From Paenibacillus pabuli NBRC 13638 (GTDB lineage Bacteria > Bacillota > Bacilli > Paenibacillales > Paenibacillaceae), in NCBI RefSeq assembly GCF_001514495.1, contig NZ_BCNM01000010.1:186001-250000 (forward strand): a stretch of 64,000 nucleotides of DNA, in the 5' to 3' direction. The notes beneath the pieces are model-generated. The model saw nothing but the letters and a program-made list of their open reading frames with translations, searched no databases and was not told the origin of the DNA. How positions within the stretch are numbered: position 1 is the first letter of the stretch; each line of letters opens with the position of its first letter. The translations under genes and the position numbers were made by a program. Of the stretch, positions 51,583 to 60,864 are shown piece by piece.

Positions 51583-54500
51583 ATGAATTTTCCTACTTCT
51601 TTAATAGAGGCTTTTAAAAGAGTAAGTGAGGTCGAAGATCGCGGTATTAATTTTATTAATGGGGACAACAATACAACATTTATATCCTACAAACAACTAT
51701 ATTCCGATGCAATTCATACATTAGAGTATCTCAAAAGCAAAGGGGTAAGCTCTGGTAATGAATTGGTTCTTTATTTTGAAGAGAAGGACATGAATATATT
51801 TGTAACTTATTATTGGGCATGTATTCTTGGTGGAATCATCCCAGTTCCTGTGGCTACAGGAAATAATAACGAACATAGAAAAAAATTATTTGAAATATGG
51901 GCAACCCTTAAAAACCCGTACATAATTACAGATCATTCTGTATTTAATAGACTTCATTCTAAATCGACTATCACCCTACCGTATTCTCTGAATGTACAAG
52001 AGAGGGTGTTATTCTGCGAAGAGAACGATGCACAAGCCTATAACAAAAATCATTCATGCGTATTGACGACAAGCGAAGAGATTGCGTTCATTCAGTACTC
52101 TTCCGGCTCAACAGGTTCACCCAAAGGAGTAATCCTTACACATGAGAATCTAATGTACAACATCAAAGATATTATGAGTCATCTAGGTATAACAGAAAAA
52201 GATTCTACGTTGTCATGGATGCCATTAACACATGATATGGGATTAATTGTGTTCCATCTCTTACCCTTAATTAATGGGTTAAATCAGCATCTTATCGCCA
52301 CTTCAACTTTTATACGTCGCCCTATGTTATGGATGAAAAAAATAAGCGATCATAAAACCACCGTTACGGCTTCTCCTAATTTTGGACTTAAATACTTCTA
52401 TTCAAAATTCAAAAAAGAAAATGCAGATCATTGGGATTTATCTAATTTAAGAATTATTCTAAATGGAGCAGAGCCAATAGCACATCAAGTCAGTATGAAT
52501 TTAATGCAATGTTTGGCTCCATATCATCTGAGAACAGACGCCATGTTTGCATCTTATGGACTGGCTGAAGCCTCGGTGGGGGTTGCGACAGGGAAATTAA
52601 CGTCAGAGCCCCTATTACTAAACAGAGAATTATTAAGTATAGGTAGTGCTGTACATGCAGCTAGCGATTTAGAAGAGGGTTTATCAGTTGTTGATGTAGG
52701 TACTGTTTTTGATAACTGCGATTTGCGAATTACAGACGATAACGATCTTGTAATACCGGACCGGTTCTACGGACACATTCAAATAAAAGGAAGAAATGTG
52801 ACCAAAGGTTATTATCATAACGAAGAAGCTACCTCCAAATTAAAAACGTTAGACGGTTGGACTAGAACAGGAGATTTGGGATTCGTTGCAGATGGAAAAG
52901 TATATGTGATTGGAAGATACAAAGATATTATTTTTGTGAATGGACAAAATGTGTATCCTCATGATATTGAAAGAGTCGCTGAAGGATTCGAGAATATCGA
53001 ACTTGGGAAAGTCGCTGCATGTGGCGTACACGACCCAACGATAAACGAAGATCAAATTATACTTTTTGTGGTGCATAAAGATCATACCAAGGATTTCTCT
53101 ACGTATTCTACTCAATTGAAAGGTTATATTAATGAGCAAACCGGATGGAAAATTGCAGATGTGGTACCTATTCGGCAATTGCCTAAAACAACAAGCGGGA
53201 AAGTGCAACGATTCAAATTGGCTGATGAATATTCCAGAGGTGTGTATCGTTCCCAATCTTTAGAAGGCAATTCATCAAATAATGTTGAAAGCCCAAAAGT
53301 AAATGTTGGGGAATTGGAAGAGAAACTAGTAAAGATATTCAGAGATGTGTTGAAGGTCAATGATATGAATAAGGATGATCGTTTCTTTGAAATTGGAGCA
53401 TCTTCCTTACAATTGACAGAGATTGCAACCCAATTAGAAGATGAATTGAATATTATTATCCCGACTTCCGACTTTTTCTCTTATCCTACGATCAATCAGT
53501 TAGCAAAGTATCTCTTAGGTAATGAAAGTAATGAGATTAATGAGATTAATGTGAAACCAATAGCAGAACGAGAAAAAGAGGTTGGTAACCTCCCATTAGA
53601 ATACAAGGAAAATGATATCGCTATTATAGGAATGTCAGGTAAATTTGCTGGAGCAGAAGATTTAGATGAGTACTGGAGATTGATTGCTACCGGGCAAGAC
53701 GCCATTACTCTATTGAATGATGAGCGGGAAATCGATGCACGTCATTTTATGAATAGCATTGGCGAAGATTCCACGCTTATTGAGGGCGGATTTCTCAAAG
53801 AAATAGATAAATTTGATTATTCGTTTTTTGGAATGACACCCAAAGAAGCAGAGCTCATGGATCCTAATCAGAGACTCTTTCTACAAACGGTCTGGCACAC
53901 CCTTGAAAATGCAGGATATGGTGGGGGACAGCTATCTGGACGTCATGTCGGCGTTTATGTAGGAGCCTCTAAGATTGGCTATAACTACGAACGTTTATTG
54001 TCTGAACATGGAAATGACTCCATAGCACAATATGCTGTTGGCAATCTTTCATCGATTATACCAGGTCGAATTTCATATTTACTGAATTTTAAAGGGCCTG
54101 CAATAACGATTGACACGGCGTGTTCTTCCTCGCTAGTAGCCGTACATATGGCCTGTGACAGCATTATAAAAGGGGAAAGTGAACTTGCTATCGCTGGAGG
54201 TGTGAGGACGCTTCTCCTTCCGATCAAGACGGGAATTGGCATGGAATCATCAGATGATAGAGCCCGAAGCTTTGATGATGATTCTGATGGTACGGGAACT
54301 GGAGAAGGTGTGGCCTCGATTTTGCTAAAACCGTTAAAACAAGCCATTACGGATGGGGATTATATCCATGCCATTATCAAAGGAAGTGCGATAAATCAAG
54401 ACGGAGCAACGGTGAGTATGACAGCTCCTAATACAGAATCCCAGACCAAGCTGATTTTGAAAGCGTGGGAGAACGCTGAGGTTGAGCCAGAAACCATTTC

Positions 54501-57500
54501 GTATATTGAAACGCATGGAACAGGTACTCCTTTAGGGGATCCTATAGAGATTAATGCTATTAGTAAGGCGTTCCAAAAGCATACTTTCAACAAACAGTTT
54601 TGTGGAATTGGGTCAGTCAAAGCGAATATTGGGCATCTTTATGAAGCAGCAGGTATCGCTAGTTTGATTAAAACGATACTTTGTTTGCAGCATAAGGAAT
54701 TACCGCCATTAACCCATTTTAAACAACCTAACCGTAACATTAATTTCTTGGATACACCTTTATATATTCCGAAAGATTTGACTGGTTGGAACGTGGACAA
54801 TGGCCCTAGGCGCAGTGGAGTGAGTTCGTTTGGTTTTAGCGGGACGAATTGTCATGTTGTTATTGAAGAATATAATCGGACTAAAGAGCCTATCCAATCA
54901 ATAACGGATCCTCATCAATTGTTTACACTGTCAGCCAAGACGCATGATTCTTTATATGAACTGGTAAAAAAATATACAGAATTTCTATCCTACAATGTTA
55001 ATTTGACAATAACTGAAATATGTTATACGGCTAACAATGGAAGAACACACTTTCCGCTGCGGATTGGTATTGTTGCAAATACGGTTGAAGAATTGAACTG
55101 GAAATTGACAGAAATTCTAAATGCAGGAGTACCAGTCCCAAAAGAACATGAAGATGAAAAATCACTACGTATCCAGGATTTTTCTAAACAAGCGAATGAG
55201 ATCTTGAGCAAATATGATGACGCACAGACTCCGATAAGCAAAAAAGATTTGGAAAACTTGTGTGAGTGCTATATCCGAGGGGCAAATTTCGATTTGTATA
55301 CAGGTGAAATCAAACCGAACAAAGTGCCTCTTCCTGTATACCCATTCTTGAAAAAAAGATGCTGGGTTGAGTTGTCCGAGATTCAAAAAGAAAAGGTAGT
55401 AAGTAAAGCGGCGATGATGGAGGAGGATGGAAATGTGGAAAAAAGATTAAAAAGTACTGTCGATAACATGAACCGTTTAAAAGATATATTTCAAAAAACA
55501 ACCGGATACTCCAAGGATGAAATAAATACCTCCTCCCACTTCTTAGAAATGGGTATCGACTCTATTATGCTGAATCAAGTCAAGATTAGTATCATGAAAC
55601 AGTTTTCCGTTGATATTCCTGTGAATTTGTTATTTGAATCGGTCACTAATTTGAATAAGTTAAATGAGTATATCACTGAGCATACCCCAGTTATTGAATT
55701 GGATCATTCTCAAGGAAGAAGAGAAGAACCTCAGTTGACAACTCCCTTAAATGTTAGTAAGCCAGCACCAATAAATAACTCAAGTGATTCAGGTTTTTTA
55801 AATATTATTGAGAAACAACTGAATCTGCTAAACAACCACCAAAAGAACATAAGTGAAATATTCAATCAACAATTAGAGCTATTGAGAATGGAAAATGGTG
55901 ATTCTGTCCAACCCGCTGCAACACCTGGTATATCTTCTAGTGGTAGCAACAGTGAAGTAACACGTATTGACAACATCAGGAAGAGTGTAGACACTTCTGT
56001 ACAAGCTGATTTACAACCGAAGCAAAAGGTATTTGTGCCTTTCCAACCCATTGTCATTAATTTGGAAAGTGGTTTATCTGGAGAACAGCAAAATTTTTTG
56101 GATTCATTTATTGAAGAGTACTCGAAGAAGACGAAGCGTTCTAAAGAGTACACACAAACCTATAGAAAAACACATGCTAATAATCGTAATGCCTCAGGAT
56201 TTCGTTCCTACATGAAAGAAATTATTTATCCCGTGATTGCGGAAAGATCAATGGGTTCGAGACTATGGGATATGGATGGCAATGAGTACATTGACCTTAC
56301 GATGGGGTTCGGAGTGAATTTGTTTGGGCATAACCCTTCGTTTATAACGAATGAATTGAAGGAAGAGATTAGTAGTCAACCAGCCCCTCTTGGTCCTATG
56401 TCTAATTTGGCAGGCCAAGTATCCGAATTAATTCGAGAGATTACGGGTTGCGAGAGGGTCGCCTTTTATAATTCTGGCACCGAAGCGATCATGGTGGCTA
56501 TTCGATTGGCTAGAGCACAGAGTGGACGATCCAAAATAGTCCTATTTTCCGGATCATATCATGGAACCTTTGATGGGGTACTCGGGGTAGCCAATATGGA
56601 TTCAGATGATGGTCAAGCATTACCTATGGCTCCAGGTATCCCGGCAAGTTACTTAAAGGATGTTCTCATACTAAATTATAATAGTCCGCATTCGTTAGAA
56701 ATATTGGATCAATATAAAAATGAAATCGCTGCCGTAGTGGTAGAGCCGATCCAGAGTCGGAGACCGGATTTGCAACCTAAGGCATTTATCCAAGAACTTA
56801 GAAACTTAACAAAGGAATCTAATATAGCCTTGATCTTTGATGAGGTCATCACTGGTTTTCGGATTGATTTGAGGGGTTCACAAGGATGGTATGGTATTGA
56901 TGCAGATATCGCTGTATATGGGAAAATCGTTGGTGGTGGGATGCCCATAGGTGTAGTAGCTGGAAAATCAAAATACTTGGATGCAGTGGATGGAGGATAT
57001 TGGGAATTTGGGGATGATTCCTATCCACCTCATGCTGACATCAAGACGTTTGTCGGAGGAACATTCTGCACTCATCCTATAACGATGAAGGCTGCGTTAA
57101 AAACGTTAGAGCACTTAAAAGATAGCGGCCCTAACCTGCAAAAGGAATTGAATGAACGCACAAATAAACTAATGCATACCCTGAATGATTTCTTTAAACA
57201 AGAAAACGTTCCTATTCATATGGTCAACTGCGGGTCACTCTTCAGGTTTGTATCGTTTGTTGATATTGAACTGTTTTATTATCTTATGATTAGAAACGGC
57301 GTTTACATTTGGGAAGGGCGTAATTGCTTCTTATCGACAGCTCATACGGAAGAGGATATTAATAAAATACTACGTGCTGTGTATATGAGCATATTCGAGC
57401 TGAAAAAGTATACGTTCTTTCAACAAGAGCCTAGCGAAGCAAGTCTAACAAGTGAATCTGAAAAAACGCGTGGAATTTTGCCTGTTACGAATGAACAAAA

Positions 57501-60500
57501 ACAATTATGGTTTGCATCCAAAGCGAGAAAGCATCAATCTGCTGCGTTTACCGAAAGCGTGGCCTTGAAATTAAAGGGTTCTGTTGATATTGAAAAGTTA
57601 ACGAAAGCAATCCAAACCATCACGAATAGACACGAAGCGCTTCGAACAGTCATCGATACGAGTGGAGAGCAACAAATTGTTCTGAAGCATGGGAATATGG
57701 AGATTAACACCATAGATCTTACAGAGGATATAAGAGAAGAGAAGGAATTGGTTTTTAAGGAATGGATGGTTAAAGAGAGTGAGAATCAGATCGAACTGAG
57801 CTCAGACTCGATGTTAACGAAATATCATTTGCTTAAAATGGCGGATGGTCTTCATATTCTTATAATGTCATTTCACCATATTATTGCTGATGGCTGGTCT
57901 ATTTCCGTCGTTGTGGACGAACTCAATAAGCTGTATAGCTCATACTGTAGCAATGAAGACGATCTCATTGAATTAGCTGCACCGGGTCAATTCAGAGACT
58001 ATTTAGATTGGCGAGACAAGCAGCTAAATACTATAGAACATACAAAAGCAGTACAGTATTGGCAGTCTATTTTTGAAGAACCCGTTCGTAGTATTGCGAT
58101 TCCTTCTATCACCGGAGGTATGTTTAAAAAAGAATATAAAGGCAAGCGAGTCCATTTCAAATTAGAGCAATCCGTAACCAACAAACTTAGAAAATTGAGT
58201 ATTAACTCTCAAAATAGTCTTTTTGTTACCTTATTTGCTATGTACAAAGTGTTTATTCATCGTTTAACAGGTCATTCCAAATTAATCATAGGCATTCCAA
58301 TGTCTGGTCAAGCACAAATGCAAAATTATAATTTGATTGGCAATTGCGCTAGTGTTCTACCTGTGGTCAGTAGCATAAACAAGAAGGGTTCATTTAGAGA
58401 CTATTTAACTTCTTTAAAAGAAGTGATGAATGAATTAGAAGACGTGAAGAAGTTTCCATTCTCCATGTTTATAGATTCATTGGATTTTAACAACGTACCT
58501 GAATTAAACATTCTTTTTAATATGGACAGGCCTATCCCAAAAACGAAATTTCACGATCTGGATGTTGAACTCATTTCCACTCCAATCCAATACTCCAAAT
58601 ATGATCTCTTCATGAATGTGATGGAGGTAAGTGGAGAGCTGTGGTTCGAATTAGATGTGAATACACAGTTAGTTCAAGAACATGTGATAGACCAGTGGGT
58701 GAATTATTTTAATGAACTTGTGCTCCATATTACTGACAATGAACATATGCAATTAGATCAAATAATCTTTGATCACGAACTAGAGCATAGGGTGACGACA
58801 TTAAATTCTGATGCTAAGCTCGCTTGGATAAAAGGAAATCCCGTTTTTTTAGAACTTTTAGAAACTTACATTTGCGGGGAATTCGCTGAAGAAGTAATTC
58901 ATTGTGAAGTGCGCGTAGAAGATGAGGGAAATGAGATTATCGCTTATGTTCAAGGCAATACTTCAATTGATCCTTCTCTCATGAGGAAGAAACTGTTGCA
59001 AAACTTGAAAGAATACTGGGTACCAAAGACAATCAAACATGTGAACTCAAGAAATGACCATATAAACATGTTGAATAATTCTACGCCAATGCTGGATGAA
59101 TCAGTTCATGTAGTCGTTTCAGACTCAGCTTCTAGGTCGATAACCGAAGAGAAATTAGTAGAGATATGGAAAGAGATATTGTCCATTACTGATATCGGAG
59201 TAGACGAGAGTTTTTTTGAACTAGGAGGAAACTCATTACAAGCCACAACGATTTTCTCGAGGATCTACAAAGAGTTTAATGTATCTATTCCATTAAGTGA
59301 GCTGTTCGTTTCTACAACGATCCGTGCACTGTGCGGATACATTGAGAATTTTGAGGATTCCGGTAGTAAAGAATATGCTCCTATTCCTGATAGATCAGTG
59401 CTTGTGGCGGAAATTGAAAAGAAATTAAATGGAACGAATTGTTATCCACTTTCCAATGCTCAAGAAAGAGTGTGGTTTAGGGCACAGTTCACGGGGCATG
59501 CGTATGGAGACGTTTATCTCTATGAATTTAACAATGAATTGAATATCGAATTAGTTCAGCAGACCATTCAAGTCTTAATTCATCGACATGAGATCATGAG
59601 AACCACAATTACCGAAATAGAGGGAGTGTTTTATCAAAAAATTCACGATTTCCTGAGAGTCCCCTTTGAGTATTTTGATTTGGTTCATGGAACTAATGAA
59701 GAACAACGCGAGCGTATCGCTGAAGATATACAGATACAGAAGAATACAGAATTTGATCTAACATCGGAATCCTTTTACCGCATGAGATTTTATCGACTAG
59801 ATAATCAAAAATTTATATTCTTGCTATCGGTGCATCATATTGGTCACGATGGTTGGTCCCATTATGCTTTCTTGAATGATTTCTTGAATATATATTCGAC
59901 CTTAAATCAAAAAGGGGATCCCAATAGAATACTTCAGCCTCGTCAATATGCGGATTTTTCGTTATGGCAGCATAAGCATATTACGACTGAAGTTGTAGAG
60001 AAACAAAAGGATTATTGGAAGGGGAAATTGCAAAGACTTGTTCCAGCTCTTCAATTACCAAGTGATTCTGAGGATAAAATAAAAAAACAGAAAAGCATCT
60101 CGGAGATGTATAGATACACCATTACTCCTGAATTAACAAATAAGGTTTATGAGTTGAACGCTTCAAGTGGGGGAACCACGACATACATTACTGTGCTTGC
60201 CGCCTTGAAAATTTGGATGGCTCATATAACGGATCACACAATGATTACGATAGGTTCTACGCTTTCTGGTCGTACACATCCGGATTTGGAGAGCATTATT
60301 GGCTTATGCATTAATCCGGTTGCCATGCGTACTGAGTTATCAGGAAATCCTACAATGCAAGATGTTCTGAAAAGGGTCGGCGAGACATGTGTTGGAGCAT
60401 ACACGAATCAAGAGTATCCTTTTGATTTAGTTATGCAAGATCAGTATGTTATGCATGGCCATGTTATGTCGTTATACTCCGTGTGTCTGATAGGACAAAA

Positions 60501-60834
60501 TGCGCACACGACCAAGCTTCAGAACGATGAGATTGATGTTCGATTCTGTAACTTGGATGAGTTTCAGATTAAGGGAACGGATTCCGTACTAGGAAGTTAT
60601 GAGATGGATCAGAATGAAAAAACAAAATTAGATTTGTTGATATATCTGTTCGATAACCAAGATCAACTCTTGTTCGAAGTCTATTATAACCAAGCTAAAT
60701 TTTGTGCAGATACCATCCAAGCTTTTTTTGAGCAAATTGAACAAGTTCTTAATCAAATGATAGATTCCCCGAAGATGAGGTTATCACAAATTAAATTAAA
60801 TGAAGATACGTTGCTACAGGATCTGTTCAATTAA
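51583..60834 (+). CDS. Hybrid PKS-NRPS, iturin/mycosubtilin-like starter, with a missing adenylation core
   Basis: A 3083-residue megasynthase. In order: fatty acyl-AMP ligase (about 1-545; YSSGSTGSPKG), ACP (Ser about 608), KS (about 675-1100; Cys about 847 in DTACSSS), an AT-less linker, ACP (Ser about 1327), class III aminotransferase (about 1510-1950; PLP Lys about 1781), condensation domain 1 (HHIIADG about 2098), about 100 residues resembling only the end of an adenylation domain (about 2407-2510), PCP (LGGNSL, Ser about 2551), and condensation domain 2 (HHIGHDG about 2751). It should build a beta-amino fatty acyl chain and attach an amino acid loaded in trans. ATG 51583 follows GGGAG. 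Confidence 0.9.
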   Translation: MNFPTSLIEAFKRVSEVEDRGINFINGDNNTTFISYKQLYSDAIHTLEYLKSKGVSSGNELVLYFEEKDMNIFVTYYWACILGGIIPVPVATGNNNEHRKKLFEIWATLKNPYIITDHSVFNRLHSKSTITLPYSLNVQERVLFCEENDAQAYNKNHSCVLTTSEEIAFIQYSSGSTGSPKGVILTHENLMYNIKDIMSHLGITEKDSTLSWMPLTHDMGLIVFHLLPLINGLNQHLIATSTFIRRPMLWMKKISDHKTTVTASPNFGLKYFYSKFKKENADHWDLSNLRIILNGAEPIAHQVSMNLMQCLAPYHLRTDAMFASYGLAEASVGVATGKLTSEPLLLNRELLSIGSAVHAASDLEEGLSVVDVGTVFDNCDLRITDDNDLVIPDRFYGHIQIKGRNVTKGYYHNEEATSKLKTLDGWTRTGDLGFVADGKVYVIGRYKDIIFVNGQNVYPHDIERVAEGFENIELGKVAACGVHDPTINEDQIILFVVHKDHTKDFSTYSTQLKGYINEQTGWKIADVVPIRQLPKTTSGKVQRFKLADEYSRGVYRSQSLEGNSSNNVESPKVNVGELEEKLVKIFRDVLKVNDMNKDDRFFEIGASSLQLTEIATQLEDELNIIIPTSDFFSYPTINQLAKYLLGNESNEINEINVKPIAEREKEVGNLPLEYKENDIAIIGMSGKFAGAEDLDEYWRLIATGQDAITLLNDEREIDARHFMNSIGEDSTLIEGGFLKEIDKFDYSFFGMTPKEAELMDPNQRLFLQTVWHTLENAGYGGGQLSGRHVGVYVGASKIGYNYERLLSEHGNDSIAQYAVGNLSSIIPGRISYLLNFKGPAITIDTACSSSLVAVHMACDSIIKGESELAIAGGVRTLLLPIKTGIGMESSDDRARSFDDDSDGTGTGEGVASILLKPLKQAITDGDYIHAIIKGSAINQDGATVSMTAPNTESQTKLILKAWENAEVEPETISYIETHGTGTPLGDPIEINAISKAFQKHTFNKQFCGIGSVKANIGHLYEAAGIASLIKTILCLQHKELPPLTHFKQPNRNINFLDTPLYIPKDLTGWNVDNGPRRSGVSSFGFSGTNCHVVIEEYNRTKEPIQSITDPHQLFTLSAKTHDSLYELVKKYTEFLSYNVNLTITEICYTANNGRTHFPLRIGIVANTVEELNWKLTEILNAGVPVPKEHEDEKSLRIQDFSKQANEILSKYDDAQTPISKKDLENLCECYIRGANFDLYTGEIKPNKVPLPVYPFLKKRCWVELSEIQKEKVVSKAAMMEEDGNVEKRLKSTVDNMNRLKDIFQKTTGYSKDEINTSSHFLEMGIDSIMLNQVKISIMKQFSVDIPVNLLFESVTNLNKLNEYITEHTPVIELDHSQGRREEPQLTTPLNVSKPAPINNSSDSGFLNIIEKQLNLLNNHQKNISEIFNQQLELLRMENGDSVQPAATPGISSSGSNSEVTRIDNIRKSVDTSVQADLQPKQKVFVPFQPIVINLESGLSGEQQNFLDSFIEEYSKKTKRSKEYTQTYRKTHANNRNASGFRSYMKEIIYPVIAERSMGSRLWDMDGNEYIDLTMGFGVNLFGHNPSFITNELKEEISSQPAPLGPMSNLAGQVSELIREITGCERVAFYNSGTEAIMVAIRLARAQSGRSKIVLFSGSYHGTFDGVLGVANMDSDDGQALPMAPGIPASYLKDVLILNYNSPHSLEILDQYKNEIAAVVVEPIQSRRPDLQPKAFIQELRNLTKESNIALIFDEVITGFRIDLRGSQGWYGIDADIAVYGKIVGGGMPIGVVAGKSKYLDAVDGGYWEFGDDSYPPHADIKTFVGGTFCTHPITMKAALKTLEHLKDSGPNLQKELNERTNKLMHTLNDFFKQENVPIHMVNCGSLFRFVSFVDIELFYYLMIRNGVYIWEGRNCFLSTAHTEEDINKILRAVYMSIFELKKYTFFQQEPSEASLTSESEKTRGILPVTNEQKQLWFASKARKHQSAAFTESVALKLKGSVDIEKLTKAIQTITNRHEALRTVIDTSGEQQIVLKHGNMEINTIDLTEDIREEKELVFKEWMVKESENQIELSSDSMLTKYHLLKMADGLHILIMSFHHIIADGWSISVVVDELNKLYSSYCSNEDDLIELAAPGQFRDYLDWRDKQLNTIEHTKAVQYWQSIFEEPVRSIAIPSITGGMFKKEYKGKRVHFKLEQSVTNKLRKLSINSQNSLFVTLFAMYKVFIHRLTGHSKLIIGIPMSGQAQMQNYNLIGNCASVLPVVSSINKKGSFRDYLTSLKEVMNELEDVKKFPFSMFIDSLDFNNVPELNILFNMDRPIPKTKFHDLDVELISTPIQYSKYDLFMNVMEVSGELWFELDVNTQLVQEHVIDQWVNYFNELVLHITDNEHMQLDQIIFDHELEHRVTTLNSDAKLAWIKGNPVFLELLETYICGEFAEEVIHCEVRVEDEGNEIIAYVQGNTSIDPSLMRKKLLQNLKEYWVPKTIKHVNSRNDHINMLNNSTPMLDESVHVVVSDSASRSITEEKLVEIWKEILSITDIGVDESFFELGGNSLQATTIFSRIYKEFNVSIPLSELFVSTTIRALCGYIENFEDSGSKEYAPIPDRSVLVAEIEKKLNGTNCYPLSNAQERVWFRAQFTGHAYGDVYLYEFNNELNIELVQQTIQVLIHRHEIMRTTITEIEGVFYQKIHDFLRVPFEYFDLVHGTNEEQRERIAEDIQIQKNTEFDLTSESFYRMRFYRLDNQKFIFLLSVHHIGHDGWSHYAFLNDFLNIYSTLNQKGDPNRILQPRQYADFSLWQHKHITTEVVEKQKDYWKGKLQRLVPALQLPSDSEDKIKKQKSISEMYRYTITPELTNKVYELNASSGGTTTYITVLAALKIWMAHITDHTMITIGSTLSGRTHPDLESIIGLCINPVAMRTELSGNPTMQDVLKRVGETCVGAYTNQEYPFDLVMQDQYVMHGHVMSLYSVCLIGQNAHTTKLQNDEIDVRFCNLDEFQIKGTDSVLGSYEMDQNEKTKLDLLIYLFDNQDQLLFEVYYNQAKFCADTIQAFFEQIEQVLNQMIDSPKMRLSQIKLNEDTLLQDLFN

Positions 60835-60864
60835 AAATTTACTGGCAGAGGGTGTATCTATTTC

